64,000 nt of DNA from Mycolicibacterium frederiksbergense (GTDB lineage: Bacteria; Actinomycetota; Actinomycetes; Mycobacteriales; Mycobacteriaceae): assembly GCF_012223425.1 (NCBI RefSeq), contig NZ_CP038799.1, positions 5,254,249 to 5,318,248 on the forward strand. Reading direction: 5' to 3'. Made by a program: the position numbers and the translations under genes. The notes under the pieces were generated by a model. That model saw only the letters and a list, made by a program, of their open reading frames with translations. It made no database searches and was not told the DNA's origin. Position 1 is the stretch's first letter, and every line of letters starts with the position of its first letter. Below are positions 33,177 through 40,816 of this stretch, in pieces.

Positions 33177-34573
33177 ACCTGCTCCTTGTGGCGGGTGGTG
33201 GCTGGTGTTTCGGTGTGGGTTCGGGGTTCGTCGAGGATCTGGGCGGCCAAAGCCAGTGCGGTGTCATCGGATCCGGCGTCGGCCAGCAGCATCGCGCTGT
33301 GCGGCCTGCCGTCGGTGGTGGTGCCGGCGGGGACCGCAACCCCCAGCAGATCGAGCAGGTTGCCGAAGTGGGTGTAGTGCCCGAGCATCGTGTTCGTCTC
33401 GATGGGACGTGCCAGCACCTCGTCGACGGTGAAGGTGGTGCCGATGGTCGGGAGCACCAGCACATCCATGCTCTGCCACACCCTGGCGACGTGCGCCTTG
33501 AGTTCCTGCAGGCGCTGCAGCGCGGCGAACGCATCGACCGCGGTGTAGTCCAGGCCGCTGCGGAAGATGTCGCGCACCACCGGATGGATCGAATCAGGTT
33601 GAGCGGCAAGGAATTCTCCGAACTCGACCAGGCGTTCGGCGACCCATGGCCCCTGGTAGAGCAGTGCTCCCGCGGCCAAGAACGGCTCCAGCGACACCTC
33701 GACCACGCTCACCTGGCGGCTCAGCTGCTCGCGGAAGCCCAGATGGGCCGCCCGCACCGCCTCGTCGCCGAAGAACTCCAGGTCGGCCACCGGCGGCAGG
33801 CCGACCCGGATTGTCCGGCCATCGTGACGCGCGCCGCGGTCGCGCGACCAGGCGTCGTCGTCATCACGGCCGGCCATCACGTCGAAGACGCGGTCGACGT
33901 CGGCGATGCAGCCGGCCATCACACTGATGCAGTCCAGCGATTTGCACGCGGGCACCAGGCCTACCGTGCTGATCACGCCGCGCGACGGCTTGAACCCGAC
34001 GACGCCGTTGAGCGCGGCCGGCACCCGCCCCGACCCTGCGGTATCGGTCGCCACGGCGAACGGAACCTGCCCGAGCGCGACCGCCAACGCCGAGCCGGAG
34101 CTGGAGCCACCGGAGATCATCTCGCCGCCATAGACGCTGCGCGGCAACGGATACGGGGTCCGTGTTCCGTTGAGGCCGGTGGCGAACTGGTCCAGATTGG
34201 TCTTGCCGACGTAGAGTGCGCCGGCGTCGAGCAACCGCTGCACGGCCGGTGCGGTGCGCTCGGCGACATAGGCGTAGTCCGGGCAGGACAGCGTCGTCGG
34301 CACGCCGGCGACGTCGATGCTGTCCTTGACGCCGAAGGGGACGCCGTACAGCGGCAGCGTGCGGGCCGCCGGGCGGCTCTCTATCTCGGCGGCCGCCGCC
34401 AGCAGTTCGTCGCGGGGCACCGTGGACAGCCACGTCCCGTCGTCCCCGCGCGCGGCGATGGCATCGGCCACCCGCGCGGCCGTCTTCGTCGGTGAACCCG
34501 TCCCGCCCGCGTGTGAGGCGAGGATCTCCGCGACCGACGGTCCGATGGACGGCCCGCGTGTGTCAAATCCCAT
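33173..34573 (-). CDS. Allophanate hydrolase (amidase-signature domain only)
   Basis: A 466-residue amidase-signature enzyme. The catalytic Lys is in YGVPFGVKDSIDVAG near 85, the cis-Ser is in ISGGSSSGSALAVALG, and the nucleophile Ser is in TDTAGSGRVPAA near 180. LNGTRTPYP and the overall length match the amidase half of AtzF/DUR1,2 allophanate hydrolases, which convert allophanate to ammonia and CO2. AtzF-type enzymes of about 600 residues have a further C-terminal domain, which is absent here. It is translated from the first ATG after the GntR operator and coupled by ATGA to the biuret-hydrolase-like gene. Confidence 0.8.
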   Translation of the reverse strand: MGFDTRGPSIGPSVAEILASHAGGTGSPTKTAARVADAIAARGDDGTWLSTVPRDELLAAAAEIESRPAARTLPLYGVPFGVKDSIDVAGVPTTLSCPDYAYVAERTAPAVQRLLDAGALYVGKTNLDQFATGLNGTRTPYPLPRSVYGGEMISGGSSSGSALAVALGQVPFAVATDTAGSGRVPAALNGVVGFKPSRGVISTVGLVPACKSLDCISVMAGCIADVDRVFDVMAGRDDDDAWSRDRGARHDGRTIRVGLPPVADLEFFGDEAVRAAHLGFREQLSRQVSVVEVSLEPFLAAGALLYQGPWVAERLVEFGEFLAAQPDSIHPVVRDIFRSGLDYTAVDAFAALQRLQELKAHVARVWQSMDVLVLPTIGTTFTVDEVLARPIETNTMLGHYTHFGNLLDLLGVAVPAGTTTDGRPHSAMLLADAGSDDTALALAAQILDEPRTHTETPATTRHKEQV

Positions 34574-34582
34574 AAATGGAAA

Positions 34583-34592
34583 TTGTCGACAA
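34583..34592. promoter_or_regulatory. GntR (FCD) operator TTGTCGACAA
   Basis: A perfect 10-base palindrome, of the TTGT-N2-ACAA form used by FCD-type GntR regulators, lies 10 bases upstream of the allophanate hydrolase ATG and between it and the gntR gene. A small hairpin (GCGTTC-GCG-GAACGC, 34600-34614) sits next to it. The site is well placed for the adjacent regulator to control the operon. Confidence 0.7.
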
Positions 34593-34630
34593 AATGATGG
34601 CGTTCGCGGAACGCCCGTGTGTCGATCGTG

Positions 34631-35302
34631 TTAGCGATTCGGCGGCAGGTCCAGGTATTGCAGGTGTCCGTGATCGGCCAGCGCGGTGATCACGGTGTCG
34701 GAGTCGTTGCTCTCCAGGGCGGTGAGGATCGCCAGGTGCCGGTCGATCCCGTCACCGGCGCGATGGTGTCGGGCCTCCTCGCGCAGGTTCATCGCCATCG
34801 GCAGCTGCAACTTGAGCAGTATCGGCTCCAGCGCGATGTCGAGCTGACGCTGGCCGGCCAGTCCGACGACTGCGGCATGAAAGCGCCGGTGGGCGTCGTC
34901 GCGTTCCAGGTCGTCTGTGGCACTGCTCATTTCATCGAGAACCCGACGCACCGGTTGCAGCGCGGTCTGCGGATCGGCCAGCGGTAACGCTGTCTCGATC
35001 GCATGCCGTTCCAGCACATGCCGCAGCGCGAACAACTGCAGGATCTCCTCCGGGGACCAGGCCGCCACCCGTGACCCGCGCCGGGGCAGCCGCTCGACGA
35101 GTCCCTGCTGGGTCAGCAATCGCAGTGCCTCCCGCAGCGGCGCCCGGCCGATGCCGAAATCAGCGCACAGCTGCTCCTCGACGAGCTTGTCTCCGGGACC
35201 GAGTGCGCCGCTGAGGATGGCGGCACGCAGCCTGCTGCCCGCGATATCGACGAGCGTCGCGGGCGAGCCGTGCCGCGATCCGTCCATCCTGGGTGCCGCC
35301 AT
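34631..35302 (-). CDS. GntR-FCD regulator of the biuret operon
   Basis: A 223-residue regulator. The N-terminal winged HTH reads LRAAILSGALGPGDKLVEEQLCADF followed by IGRAPLREALRLLTQQGLVERLPRRG (split here), near residues 25-80. The rest is an all-alpha FCD ligand domain with the metal-binding His pattern (RRFHAAVV near 140 and ADHGHLQ near 210). It sits directly upstream of the catabolic genes on the same strand, with the TTGTCGACAA site 39 bases after its stop. Probable ligand: an intermediate such as biuret or allophanate; this is inference. Confidence 0.85.
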   Translation of the reverse strand: MAAPRMDGSRHGSPATLVDIAGSRLRAAILSGALGPGDKLVEEQLCADFGIGRAPLREALRLLTQQGLVERLPRRGSRVAAWSPEEILQLFALRHVLERHAIETALPLADPQTALQPVRRVLDEMSSATDDLERDDAHRRFHAAVVGLAGQRQLDIALEPILLKLQLPMAMNLREEARHHRAGDGIDRHLAILTALESNDSDTVITALADHGHLQYLDLPPNR

Positions 35303-35410
35303 GGCGGATTCGGTGCCCCCTCATGCCGGCGCGTGCCGACTCAGAGGCCATCGTAGGAACTTTTGCCCTGCGCTGCCGCGTCGGCGCCGGTGATGACTCG
35401 ACAGCGTGGA

Positions 35411-35424
35411 TAGAACGTGTTCTA
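35411..35424. promoter_or_regulatory. KstR-type box TAGAACGTGTTCTA
   Basis: A perfect inverted repeat TAGAAC-GT-GTTCTA matches the KstR consensus TnnAACnnGTTnnA at all fixed positions. It lies 9 bases upstream of the thioesterase ATG, where it would cover the start of transcription. KstR represses sterol-degradation genes in mycobacteria and is released by cholestenoyl-CoA-type ligands. This places the thioesterase in the predicted sterol regulon. Confidence 0.8.
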
Positions 35425-35432
35425 GTTCTCGG

Positions 35433-36056
35433 ATGCTGGACTTCACTCTCGAGGACCTCAGTGCCGAGGACGTCGAGCGCCTACGTGACATCTACCGCCC
35501 GCTGACCGAATCGGTGCGTGAACTCATCGACGCCACCATCCGCACGGCGGCGGACGCGGACACGGTGGCGGCCGCGAAGGCCCAGATCGATGCCGCGACG
35601 GCGGCCTTGCGTGCCAACCAACTCGACGGCCCGTTCGGTGTGCGGTTCACCGCGCACGGCGACCGGATGCCCTGGGGCAACGCCGTCATCGGACTGCGTA
35701 ACCCGATCGCGCCGCCGCTGCAGGTCCAGCACGAACCCGACGGTGGGGTGTTCGCCGATTTCACGCTGGGCGCCGCGTACGAGGGACCGCCGGGGCATGT
35801 GCACGGGGGAGTGGCCGCGTTGATCCTGGACCATGTGCTCGGGGAATCGGCCAGCCCCGCCGCCAGCCCGCGGTTGACCGGCACCATCAGCATGCGCTAC
35901 CTGCGTCCGACACCGCTGGGCGCGCTGCACGTCGAGGCCGCGATCGTCCGCACCGAGGGTGTGAAAACCTATGCCGCCGGCGTCATCTCGGATGCCGAGG
36001 GTCCCACCGTCCAGGCCGAAGGGGTATTCATCCGGCCGAAGTGGGCCCGGGACTAG
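35433..36056 (+). CDS. PaaI-like hotdog thioesterase (KstR-controlled)
   Basis: A 207-residue protein with a helical N-terminal extension (LEDLSAEDVERLRDIY...) and a C-terminal hotdog domain: GHVHGGVAALILDHVLGESA near 130-150, then ISMRYLRPTPLGALHVEAAI. HGG-x-x-A-x-x-D fits PaaI/acyl-CoA thioesterase II types. It probably hydrolyses a CoA thioester of a sterol side chain or ring fragment, given the KstR box 9 bases upstream. The ATG at 35433 is chosen because the in-frame start at 35406 would lie upstream of the box. The stop overlaps the convergent FUSC gene by 29 bases. Confidence 0.82.
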   Translation: MLDFTLEDLSAEDVERLRDIYRPLTESVRELIDATIRTAADADTVAAAKAQIDAATAALRANQLDGPFGVRFTAHGDRMPWGNAVIGLRNPIAPPLQVQHEPDGGVFADFTLGAAYEGPPGHVHGGVAALILDHVLGESASPAASPRLTGTISMRYLRPTPLGALHVEAAIVRTEGVKTYAAGVISDAEGPTVQAEGVFIRPKWARD

Positions 36057-38046
36057 AGAGCCCGATATCGCGGGTCGCGATCTCGGTGACCACGCCGGTG
36101 ATGGTGGCGATCTCGCCGACCAACAGTCGCTCGGCGGCGTGCGCATCGGTCAGCGTCGCCGCGGCATCACGCACGCCGGCGCTGGCGGCCAGCAATGCGT
36201 CGGTGTCGACACTCCACGGTGCGGCCGGGGTGGCCGGATCGCCGCACAGCGCCTTGACATAGTCGTCGACGGCGGCCACGAATTCGCGGTTCAAGTTGGG
36301 CGGCGGGTGCGCAGGTAGATGCGCCTCCAGGGTGGCGCACGATGTGGTCACCGAGTTCAGTGCGGCCCGATAGCCGCGCATCCACCGCCGCAGCGCTCCG
36401 GACTCCGTGCCGGTGGCACCCGCGGTGGCCTCGAACGCAGCGCGTGCGCTGACCGCACGTCCCCACGCCGATTCCAGCTGTTCCTTCGGATGATCGAGGT
36501 CGTGCACGAAGGCCTTGACCACTGCAGCGGCATAGTCGATTTCGGTCTTCAGCAGTTCACCGGCGCGTTGTCGCAAGCGGACCAACGCGTTGTCGGGCAC
36601 CAGCACATGGACGGCGACCGCCAGCCCGCCGCCGGTCACCACCGCCAGTAGCTGATCGCCGATCGCCCCCGCCCCGCCGGCGCCTGCGGTGTCGATCAGA
36701 AAGACGAGCGCGCCCGCGATGGCCGTATTCACCCCGACATAGCTGAATTCGGCGGTCAGGTACCCCATGGCCAGGAAGCTCACCGCCAGCACTGCCGACA
36801 CCAGCGCGGACGGCTCGGTCAGGGAGGCCAGTAGCGCGGCAACGGCCACCCCGACGGCGGTGCCTGCGATCCGGCCCACACACCGGGTATAGGTGTGCGC
36901 GGTCTCGGGGCGCAGCACCATCAGCACGGTGAGGGGCACCCATACGCCGTGCGGCATGCCGCCGAATCGCCACAACGCCACGCCGATGGCGGTCGCGGCG
37001 GTCAGTCGCACCGTGTGACGCAGGATCGGGGAGCTGCTGGTGAGCTGGGCGCGCACCAGTCCGGCGATGGCGGTCAGCGCGTGGGGTACACCGCCGTGGC
37101 CCAGGGACACCACCTGTTCGGGTTCGAACTGCCCGAACCTCAGTTCAACGGCCTCGCGGAGTTGCGTCGACAACCGCAGCGCAGCCTCGCGGGCCCCGCC
37201 CTGGACGCCGTCGGCCGCACCGTCCAATTGGCCGGTCGCATAGCCGAGTTCGCCGCGGGACCGGCGCCGGGCATGGGCGACGATGACCAACAACTCGGAG
37301 GCACTGTGCAACACCCGCACGACGGCGTCGTCGTCGTTGTGCACACCGAGCACGGCCAGCGATTCGGCGATGCGCTCGGGCAGGCTGTACCAGCCCCGAT
37401 AGATCGGCGGTCGACGTTTGGCCAGCGCCTCGCTCACGGTGAAGGCCTCGCGCAGCCGGATCAACGGTTCCGTCTCCACACCGGTGTCCGAGTCGACGGC
37501 GATCCGGTCGGCATCGGCGGCCAGTGAGAGGTAGGCGCGGGTGAGTGCGCTGCGCTGGATGCGCCAGCGGCGCTGCGGCCAGATCGCGATCAGGACGGCC
37601 TGCGACAGTCCGCCCGCCAGGGCGAGTGCGACGGTGGCCGCCACCGATGCCACGGTGTGCGATGTGGGCGCCGTCGTCAGGATGAGCGCCGCGCCCGCGG
37701 CCGCCACCAGCCCCGCATTGGCGCCGATCGACCAGTGCAGACCGGCCGCCACACACCACAGCGCCGCCACGATGACGAACGCGATGGTGTTGCCCTCGGT
37801 CAGTGAGCCCAGGAGGACGGCGAGGGCCATCTCCAGCGACACCACCACGACGGTGAGGAACCGGCTGCGTGGACTGTCTTGCAGGGCGCTCGCCCCCGCG
37901 ACGATGGCGGCGGCGCCGGCACTGACTGCGGCGGCCGGTGAGCTCACCCAGGCCGCCACCAGCACGATGGCCAGCACACCGGCGAGGCTGCGCGCGACCG
38001 CGCCGGCGTCATACAACGTCAGTCGCAGTTGACGGCCGATGGTCAC
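36028..38046 (-). CDS. FUSC family membrane protein
   Basis: A 672-residue protein with two clusters of hydrophobic helices, about 15-170 and 355-490, each followed by a cytosolic helical region. This duplicated layout is the FUSC/fusaric-acid resistance and DUF2955-type exporter family. Supporting segment: VALWRFGGMPHGVWVPLTVLMV near 360-380, a recurring FUSC-2 motif region. Function in mycobacteria is unproven; efflux of aromatic or organic acids is the general idea. The 3' end overlaps the thioesterase gene on the opposite strand by 29 bases, and its start is divergent to the EthD gene. Confidence 0.75.
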   Translation of the reverse strand: MTIGRQLRLTLYDAGAVARSLAGVLAIVLVAAWVSSPAAAVSAGAAAIVAGASALQDSPRSRFLTVVVVSLEMALAVLLGSLTEGNTIAFVIVAALWCVAAGLHWSIGANAGLVAAAGAALILTTAPTSHTVASVAATVALALAGGLSQAVLIAIWPQRRWRIQRSALTRAYLSLAADADRIAVDSDTGVETEPLIRLREAFTVSEALAKRRPPIYRGWYSLPERIAESLAVLGVHNDDDAVVRVLHSASELLVIVAHARRRSRGELGYATGQLDGAADGVQGGAREAALRLSTQLREAVELRFGQFEPEQVVSLGHGGVPHALTAIAGLVRAQLTSSSPILRHTVRLTAATAIGVALWRFGGMPHGVWVPLTVLMVLRPETAHTYTRCVGRIAGTAVGVAVAALLASLTEPSALVSAVLAVSFLAMGYLTAEFSYVGVNTAIAGALVFLIDTAGAGGAGAIGDQLLAVVTGGGLAVAVHVLVPDNALVRLRQRAGELLKTEIDYAAAVVKAFVHDLDHPKEQLESAWGRAVSARAAFEATAGATGTESGALRRWMRGYRAALNSVTTSCATLEAHLPAHPPPNLNREFVAAVDDYVKALCGDPATPAAPWSVDTDALLAASAGVRDAAATLTDAHAAERLLVGEIATITGVVTEIATRDIGLSSPGPTSAG

Positions 38047-38107
38047 CCCGCCATTGTGACCCCGCGGACGGGTGTGGCAGGTGCGATCGTCTTGTTAGGT
38101 TCAGCGG

Positions 38108-38818
38108 GTGGAAAAGGTGATGGTCACACTGCGCTCGACGACTGCCGACGAACAATGGTGCACACGGTTGCGGACCCGGGTCGCCACCGAGTTGTCCGAA
38201 CTCGATCTCGCCGGCCTGACGGTGAACGTACGCGACGCGGTGGTCAGCGCATCGATGATGACGCTCACCACACTGGATCCTCCGGTCTCGGCGGTGATCA
38301 GCATCTGGACGCAGCAGTACTACGGTGCGGCGCTGCTCAAGGCGCTGGATCTGCTCGCGGCCGAATCCCAGGAAACGGCCGCCTATCTGGTCACCGAGTC
38401 GGTCCCCTTGGTGGGCCCGGACGTCGCGCCGAGCGCCAGGACCCCGGGACTGGCCAATATCGCGTTGCTGCGCCGACCGCAGGACATGGACGTGGCGACC
38501 TGGCTGCGGCGGTGGCACGTCGACCACACGCCGGTGGCGATGGCGACCCAGGCGACCTTCGGGTACACCCAGAACACCGTGGTGCGGGCGCTGACTCCGG
38601 ATGCGCCGCCGATCGACGCCATCGTCGAAGAGTTGTTCCCCATCGAGGCTGTTTCGGACCTGCACGCATTCTTCGGGGCCGCCGATGATGCCGATCTGGG
38701 CGACCGGATAGGCAAGATGGCGGCCAGCGTGGCGCGTTTCGGTGCGGATCGGGACATCGACACGGTGCCGACCAGTCGCTACGTGCTGTGGACTCCGACC
38801 CTTACGCTGCAACCGTGA
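38108..38818 (+). CDS. EthD-domain protein
   Basis: A 236-residue protein with an EthD/dimeric alpha-beta barrel segment: LRRPQDMDVATWLRRWHVDH near residues 117-136 is the typical R-(R/K)-P-x-x-(S/T)-x-x-x-F-x-x-H-W-x-x-x-H pattern, followed by TQATFGYTQN. The fold binds small hydrophobic or aromatic compounds in oxidative or ring-cleavage steps. It reads from a GTG at 38108 with an in-frame ATG at 38120 after AAAAGGTG as an alternative. Its stop overlaps the enoyl-CoA hydratase GTG by GTGA, so the pair is probably one pathway step. Substrate unknown. Confidence 0.7.
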   Translation: MEKVMVTLRSTTADEQWCTRLRTRVATELSELDLAGLTVNVRDAVVSASMMTLTTLDPPVSAVISIWTQQYYGAALLKALDLLAAESQETAAYLVTESVPLVGPDVAPSARTPGLANIALLRRPQDMDVATWLRRWHVDHTPVAMATQATFGYTQNTVVRALTPDAPPIDAIVEELFPIEAVSDLHAFFGAADDADLGDRIGKMAASVARFGADRDIDTVPTSRYVLWTPTLTLQP

Positions 38819-39570
38819 CTCTGTTGATCGCCGATGAGAATCGGGTACGCACCCTGACGTTCAATCGCCCGGAGGCGCTCAATGCCTTCAGTGAGGCGCT
38901 CTACGACGCGACGACGGAGGCGCTGCTGGCGGCGGCCGAGGACCCGGAGGTCTCGGTGGTGCTGCTGACCGGTGCCGGGCGCGCCTTCAGCGCGGGCAAC
39001 GACCTGGTGGAGATGCAGAAGCTGGTGACCGACCCGAACTACCAGCCGGGCAAGCACGGGTTCCGCGGCATGCTCGAGGCGCTGGCGGCGTTTCCCAAGC
39101 CGCTCATCTGCGCGGTCAACGGCGTCGGTCTGGGCATCGGTACCACCATCCTCGGCTACGCCGACCTGGCCTTCATGTCGAGCACCGCCCGATTGAAGTG
39201 CCCGTTCACCAGCCTGGGCGTGCCGCCGGAGGCTGCGTCCTCATATTTGTTGCCGCGGTTGATCGGCAGGCAGAACGCGGCCTGGCTGCTGTTGTCGTCG
39301 GAGTGGGTGGACGCCGCCGAGGCGCTGCGCATGGGGTTGGTGTGGAAGGTCTGTGCGCCCGAGGATCTGCTGGCCGAGGCACGTCGGCATGCCGAGGTGT
39401 TGTCCTCGCGGCCACTCAACAGCCTGCTTGCGGTGAAGCAGACGATGATGGAACCGGTCCGCCCGGGTATCGCGGCGGCCAGCGAGCGGGAGAACGCACT
39501 GTTCGCCGAGCTGCTGGGACAGGCTGCCAACGTGGATGCGCTGGCCTCGTTCGTGGACGGCCGCGGGTAG
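38815..39570 (+). CDS. Enoyl-CoA hydratase/isomerase family protein
   Basis: A 251-residue crotonase-fold protein. FNRPEALNAFSEALYDA and AFSAGNDLVEM provide the first oxyanion-hole strand, and NGVGLGIGTTIL provides the second. The region LGVPPEAASSYLLPRLIG carries one Glu in the position of the second catalytic acid and lacks an obvious first Glu, so isomerase or hydratase cannot be told apart. The chosen GTG overlaps the EthD stop by GTGA; an earlier in-frame ATG would lie inside that gene. It probably acts on a CoA intermediate with the EthD partner. Confidence 0.85.
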   Translation: MTLLIADENRVRTLTFNRPEALNAFSEALYDATTEALLAAAEDPEVSVVLLTGAGRAFSAGNDLVEMQKLVTDPNYQPGKHGFRGMLEALAAFPKPLICAVNGVGLGIGTTILGYADLAFMSSTARLKCPFTSLGVPPEAASSYLLPRLIGRQNAAWLLLSSEWVDAAEALRMGLVWKVCAPEDLLAEARRHAEVLSSRPLNSLLAVKQTMMEPVRPGIAAASERENALFAELLGQAANVDALASFVDGRG

Positions 39571-39574
39571 GGCC

Positions 39575-39769
39575 TCAGCGCACCGCGTGCACCGGGCAGT
39601 CGACGGCGGTGCGGGAGGCCGCGAGGATGGCCCGTACCGTGCGACGGCACCGTCCGCAGTCCGAGCCGGCGCCGCAGGCGTCTGCGACCTGCCGGGACGT
39701 GGTCGCGCCGCCGGCCACCGCGTCATGGACGGCCTGGGTGGTGGCTCCGGTGCACAGACACACGAACAT
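39575..39769 (-). CDS. Bacterioferritin-associated ferredoxin (Bfd)
   Basis: From the ATG at 39769 the 64-residue protein opens MFVCLCTGATTQAVHDAV and carries CGAGSDCGRCRRTVRAIL near 37-55. The C-x-C and C-x-x-C pairs are the [2Fe-2S] ligands of Bfd proteins, which release iron from bacterioferritin by reducing its core. The nearest plus-strand neighbour is bfrA, 476 bases away, making a divergent Bfd-Bfr pair. Its own upstream region has no clear iron box, although the two IdeR sites lie in the shared interval nearer to bfrA. Confidence 0.85.
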   Translation of the reverse strand: MFVCLCTGATTQAVHDAVAGGATTSRQVADACGAGSDCGRCRRTVRAILAASRTAVDCPVHAVR

Positions 39770-40039
39770 CGGCTCAGGCCGCCGTATCCGTCGACCGAAT
39801 TGAACCGGCGTGCGCCACGCCATTGTTTTCACGCCCGAATTCCGGTGAGCATCCGTATGAAAAGCGGGCATTCATGTTCGCCGTCGAATGGCGATCATCC
39901 ATTGTGGATGCCGGTAGGAGATACGCGTTGCACCGACGGAATTCGCCAGCCGGAACGAATGACCGGGAAGTGTGTTCCGCCACCGTTCCTCCCATTGCAT
40001 CCGCGTTGATCCGGGGTGCCGACGTCGACCGCCAGCGAG

Positions 40040-40058
40040 TTAGGTCAGTGTAACCTAA
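40040..40058. promoter_or_regulatory. IdeR iron box 1 upstream of bfrA
   Basis: TTAGGTCAGTGTAACCTAA matches the IdeR/DtxR consensus TTAGGTTAGGCTAACCTAA at 16 of 19 positions, with both half-sites intact. IdeR bound with iron activates bfrA in M. tuberculosis, where a pair of boxes precedes the gene, so the same role is expected here. Confidence 0.85.
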
Positions 40059-40092
40059 CTAAGGGTAGCCAGTCCATAACAAGGGCGCTGAC

Positions 40093-40111
40093 TAGGGTTA
40101 GCCTCACCTAC
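40093..40111. promoter_or_regulatory. IdeR iron box 2 upstream of bfrA
   Basis: TAGGGTTAGCCTCACCTAC matches the IdeR consensus at 14 of 19 positions. It is 53 bases centre to centre from box 1, about five helical turns, so both dimers would lie on the same DNA face. A tandem arrangement fits cooperative binding. Confidence 0.65.
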
Positions 40112-40244
40112 GGCGCGCCGCAGCCGCCCCAAAAATGTTCCCGAACCGCCGCCGCCGCTCTCGCCGGGCCCCGTCTGCTGGACTAGATTCAGATGTGCAC
40201 GGCTTTAGCGAACTTGACCAGCCCTCAAGGTGCCTAGGAGCGAT

Positions 40245-40736
40245 ATGCAAGGCGATCCGGACGTTCTCAAACTGCTCAATGAACAGTTGACCAGTGAACT
40301 CACGGCGATCAACCAGTATTTCCTGCATTCGAAGATGCAGGACAATTGGGGATTCACCGAATTGGCCCGCCACACCCGGGAAGAATCATTCGAGGAAATG
40401 CGTCACGCGGAAACGATCACCGATCGGATTCTGCTTCTCGACGGCCTGCCGAACTACCAGCGGCTGTTCTCCCTGCGTGTCGGCCAGACCCTGCGCGAGC
40501 AGTTCGAATCCGACCTCGCGGTCGAATACGAGGTGGTGGCGAGGCTGAGGCCCGGCATCATCATGTGCCGTGAGAAGCAGGACGCCACCTCGGCCGGCAT
40601 CCTGGAGACGATCCTCGCCGACGAAGAAAGCCACATCGACTACCTGGAAACACAGCTGCAGTTGATGGACACCCTCGGCGAAGAGCTCTTCTCCGCGCAG
40701 TGTGTGTCGCGCCCGCCCGGCGGGGGTAGCGGCTAG
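40245..40736 (+). CDS. bfrA: Bacterioferritin A
   Basis: The 163-residue protein is nearly identical in outline to M. tuberculosis BfrA (MQGDPDVLKLLNEQLTSELT start). Ferroxidase-site residues are visible: Glu18 (LTSELTAI), Glu and His in EEMRHAET near 50-54, Glu94 region in LAVEYEVV, and the EESHIDY motif near 126-132. The haem-ligand Met is in EEMRH. It stores iron in a 24-mer shell in the cytosol. The ATG at 40245 has GGAG five bases upstream; an earlier in-frame ATG is unsupported. Iron regulation is indicated by two IdeR boxes upstream. Confidence 0.96.
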   Translation: MQGDPDVLKLLNEQLTSELTAINQYFLHSKMQDNWGFTELARHTREESFEEMRHAETITDRILLLDGLPNYQRLFSLRVGQTLREQFESDLAVEYEVVARLRPGIIMCREKQDATSAGILETILADEESHIDYLETQLQLMDTLGEELFSAQCVSRPPGGGSG

Positions 40737-40767
40737 GCGCGAGGCCGCTGGCCCAACCCCGCGTATG

Positions 40768-40784
40768 TTAGGTAGCAAAGCTAA
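40768..40784. promoter_or_regulatory. Inverted repeat TTAG-N9-CTAA before the MFS gene
   Basis: TTAG and CTAA arms are separated by GTAGCAAAG. A TATTCT -10-like hexamer follows directly at 40785-40790. The repeat thus sits in the -10/-35 spacer, a classic repressor position. It shares the TTAG start of iron and manganese boxes but does not match the IdeR consensus well, so the regulator is unknown. Confidence 0.4.
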
Positions 40785-40816
40785 TATTCTGCTGGGTCGG
40801 GGAGGACCGGGGAATC

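Larger units (their letters stand above)
39770..40244. other. Intergenic region between bfd and bfrA (475 bases)
   Basis: No convincing gene is visible. The region is less GC-rich than average and holds the two IdeR boxes described separately plus a TAGATT -10 candidate at 40184-40189 for bfrA. A short open frame starting ATG at 39883 lacks a ribosome site and a recognisable product. The distance from the boxes to the -10 candidate is about 75-145 bases, more like an activator position than a blocking operator. Confidence 0.6.

Noticed and set aside
39823..40053. Small frame between bfd and bfrA
   Set aside because: No ribosome site and no recognisable product; it overlaps IdeR box 1.
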